Shown: positions 12,403 through 13,355 of the stretch, in pieces
Layout: each line of letters begins with the position of its first letter
How positions within the stretch are numbered: position 1 is the first letter of the stretch
Assembly (NCBI GenBank): GCA_944332375.1
Contig: CALVJU010000021.1
Location: forward strand, 1 to 13,355
Source: an uncultured Bacilli bacterium
GTDB lineage: Bacteria; Bacillota_I; Bacilli_A; RF39; UBA660
Direction: 5' to 3'
Length of the DNA: 13,355 nucleotides
Position numbers and translations under genes: made by a program
Notes under the pieces: generated by a model
Database searches by the model: none
Told to the model about the DNA's origin: nothing
The model's input: only the letters and a program-made list of their open reading frames with translations

Positions 12403-13355
12403 ATGATGAAGAAAAAAACAGTTATGATTTTGATTCTTTTATTTCTTGTTGTTGTAGGGGGACTGATTGCCTTTTTTATGCTACAAAAGACAAAAGAAGA
12501 AGAAAAGACAAAGAAAGCAGATGAAAAAGAACTATTGGCAACAGTGATTCAAGTGGATCAAGATACATTTACAATTCAAGATGAACATCATTTGATTTAT
12601 TCTTTTCCAAAAGGGGAGTATGACTTTGTTCCTGGCGATGTAGTAATATTGAAACCAATGGAGAATATAGATCCAAATAAAATGTTACAAGAACAAGAAA
12701 CATTTGAATTTGAGAAAGTCACTCATCAAGATACAGAGCAAATTCCTGAACTTTGGCAAGATCAAGGTATTTTTCAAGACTCATATGAAAAAGCATATCA
12801 GAAGTTGAATCAGATGACAACGGATGAAAAGATTGCCCAGATATTATTAGTTCGTTATCCAGATGTTGATCCTGTGGATACTTTGAAAACATATCAATTT
12901 GGGGGTTATGTCTTTTATGGGAAAGATTTTAAAGGAAAAACAACGGAAGAAGTACAAACAATGATTCAACAACTACAGGATGTTTCTAAAATTCCAATTC
13001 TTACCGCTGTAGATGAAGAGGGAGGAACGGTTGTAAGAGTGAGTAGTAATCCAAAACTTGCCTCTGCTAGATTTCAATCTCCACGAACATTATACCAAGA
13101 AGGAGGTTTTGATCGTATTCGTGAAGATACGATTGAAAAAAATCGTTTATTAGAAAATCTTGGTATCAATTTAAATCTTGCTCCTGTTGTGGATGTCTCT
13201 GTAGATCCTAATGATTATATGTATGAAAGAACAATCGGGGAGAATACGGAATTGACTTCAACGTATGCGGAAACTGTCATCTCTGCCAGCAAAGAATCAG
13301 GTGTTTCTTATACATTAAAACACTTCCCAGGGTATGGAAATAATACCGATACTCA
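12403..13355 (+). CDS. NagZ-like family 3 glycoside hydrolase, membrane anchored (partial, 3' end beyond window)
   Basis: The first 317 codons of a GH3 beta-N-acetylhexosaminidase-like enzyme, which in this family removes N-acetylglucosamine from peptidoglycan fragments; the frame is open to the window edge. A signal-anchor helix (residues 7-27) is followed by a lysine/glutamate-rich linker and a small beta-rich domain (about 40-90; ATVIQVDQDTFTIQ, V-P-G-D-V-V-I-L-K-P). The GH3 barrel starts near residue 135 (MTTDEKIAQILLVRYP), with FGGYVFYGKDF, VDEEGGTVVRV (D204-G208), LNLAPVVDVSVDP and KHFPGYGNNTDT (306-317). D316 would be the Asp of the catalytic Asp-His dyad, and the next codon starts CA, consistent with His318. 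Two ATG codons (12403, 12406) both fit AGAGGTGG upstream. I see no dedicated promoter, so it may be read through from the HD gene. Confidence 0.88.
   Translation, partial: MMKKKTVMILILLFLVVVGGLIAFFMLQKTKEEEKTKKADEKELLATVIQVDQDTFTIQDEHHLIYSFPKGEYDFVPGDVVILKPMENIDPNKMLQEQETFEFEKVTHQDTEQIPELWQDQGIFQDSYEKAYQKLNQMTTDEKIAQILLVRYPDVDPVDTLKTYQFGGYVFYGKDFKGKTTEEVQTMIQQLQDVSKIPILTAVDEEGGTVVRVSSNPKLASARFQSPRTLYQEGGFDRIREDTIEKNRLLENLGINLNLAPVVDVSVDPNDYMYERTIGENTELTSTYAETVISASKESGVSYTLKHFPGYGNNTDT

Overview
The window is AT-rich DNA (roughly one third G+C by eye) with strong GGAGG-type ribosome binding sites, short intergenic gaps and compact terminators. UGA is used as a stop codon (rnfC, yidD, yerB) and tryptophan is TGG, so the standard bacterial code applies rather than the Mycoplasma code. 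Together with the gene content (Rnf subunits, YidD, a type II YebC, a YerB-family protein, a short cysteine-free L28), this suggests a low-GC Bacillota, plausibly a gut or other host-associated lineage near the Erysipelotrichia/Bacilli. The lineage is an inference, not something the sequence proves. I see no rRNA, tRNA, CRISPR array, insertion sequence, prophage module or replication origin, and no gene-free stretch longer than about 160 bases.

Layout. (1) 1-2416 (+): rnfC and rnfD, overlapping by ATGA. A -10 box lies just before rnfC and a bidirectional terminator follows rnfD. The other Rnf subunits (G, E, A, B) do not follow, so the complex is split or incomplete here. (2) 2415-3762 (-): yidD, a ZnuA/AdcA-fold lipoprotein that has lost its metal-binding histidines, and rpmB (L28). 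yidD and the lipoprotein overlap by ATGA, and yidD appears to be transcribed leaderless. rpmB has its own promoter directly behind the lipoprotein. (3) 3863-5056 (+): an MFS-type permease, divergent from yidD, with a clear sigma-A-type promoter. (4) 5088-6508 (+): rnc (RNase III, GTG start) and a YebC/TACO1-family translation factor, closed by a hairpin shared with the convergent gene. (5) 6507-7116: two small, divergently transcribed XRE-type repressors. The rightward promoter carries two direct repeats exactly 21 bp apart around its -10 box. (6) 7114-10333 (+): a 1042-aa SWIM-SNF2 helicase whose promoter region contains a perfect 24-bp tandem duplication. (7) 10371-11699 (+): a membrane-anchored YerB/DUF3048 protein translationally coupled to a 61-aa protein I do not recognise. 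(8) 11786-13355 (+): an HD-domain phosphohydrolase and the 5' part of a membrane-anchored family 3 glycoside hydrolase (NagZ-like), cut by the window edge.

How the genes work together: most of the window is housekeeping (redox energy coupling, ribosome, membrane insertion, RNA processing, translation, cell-wall recycling) arranged in one- to three-gene transcription units. The parts that look least ordinary are the metal-site-less ZnuA homologue coupled to leaderless yidD, the isolated rnfCD pair, the XRE pair with its repeat operator next to the duplicated SNF2 promoter, and the yerB-linked small protein. I did not find convincing evidence of a defence or mobile system.
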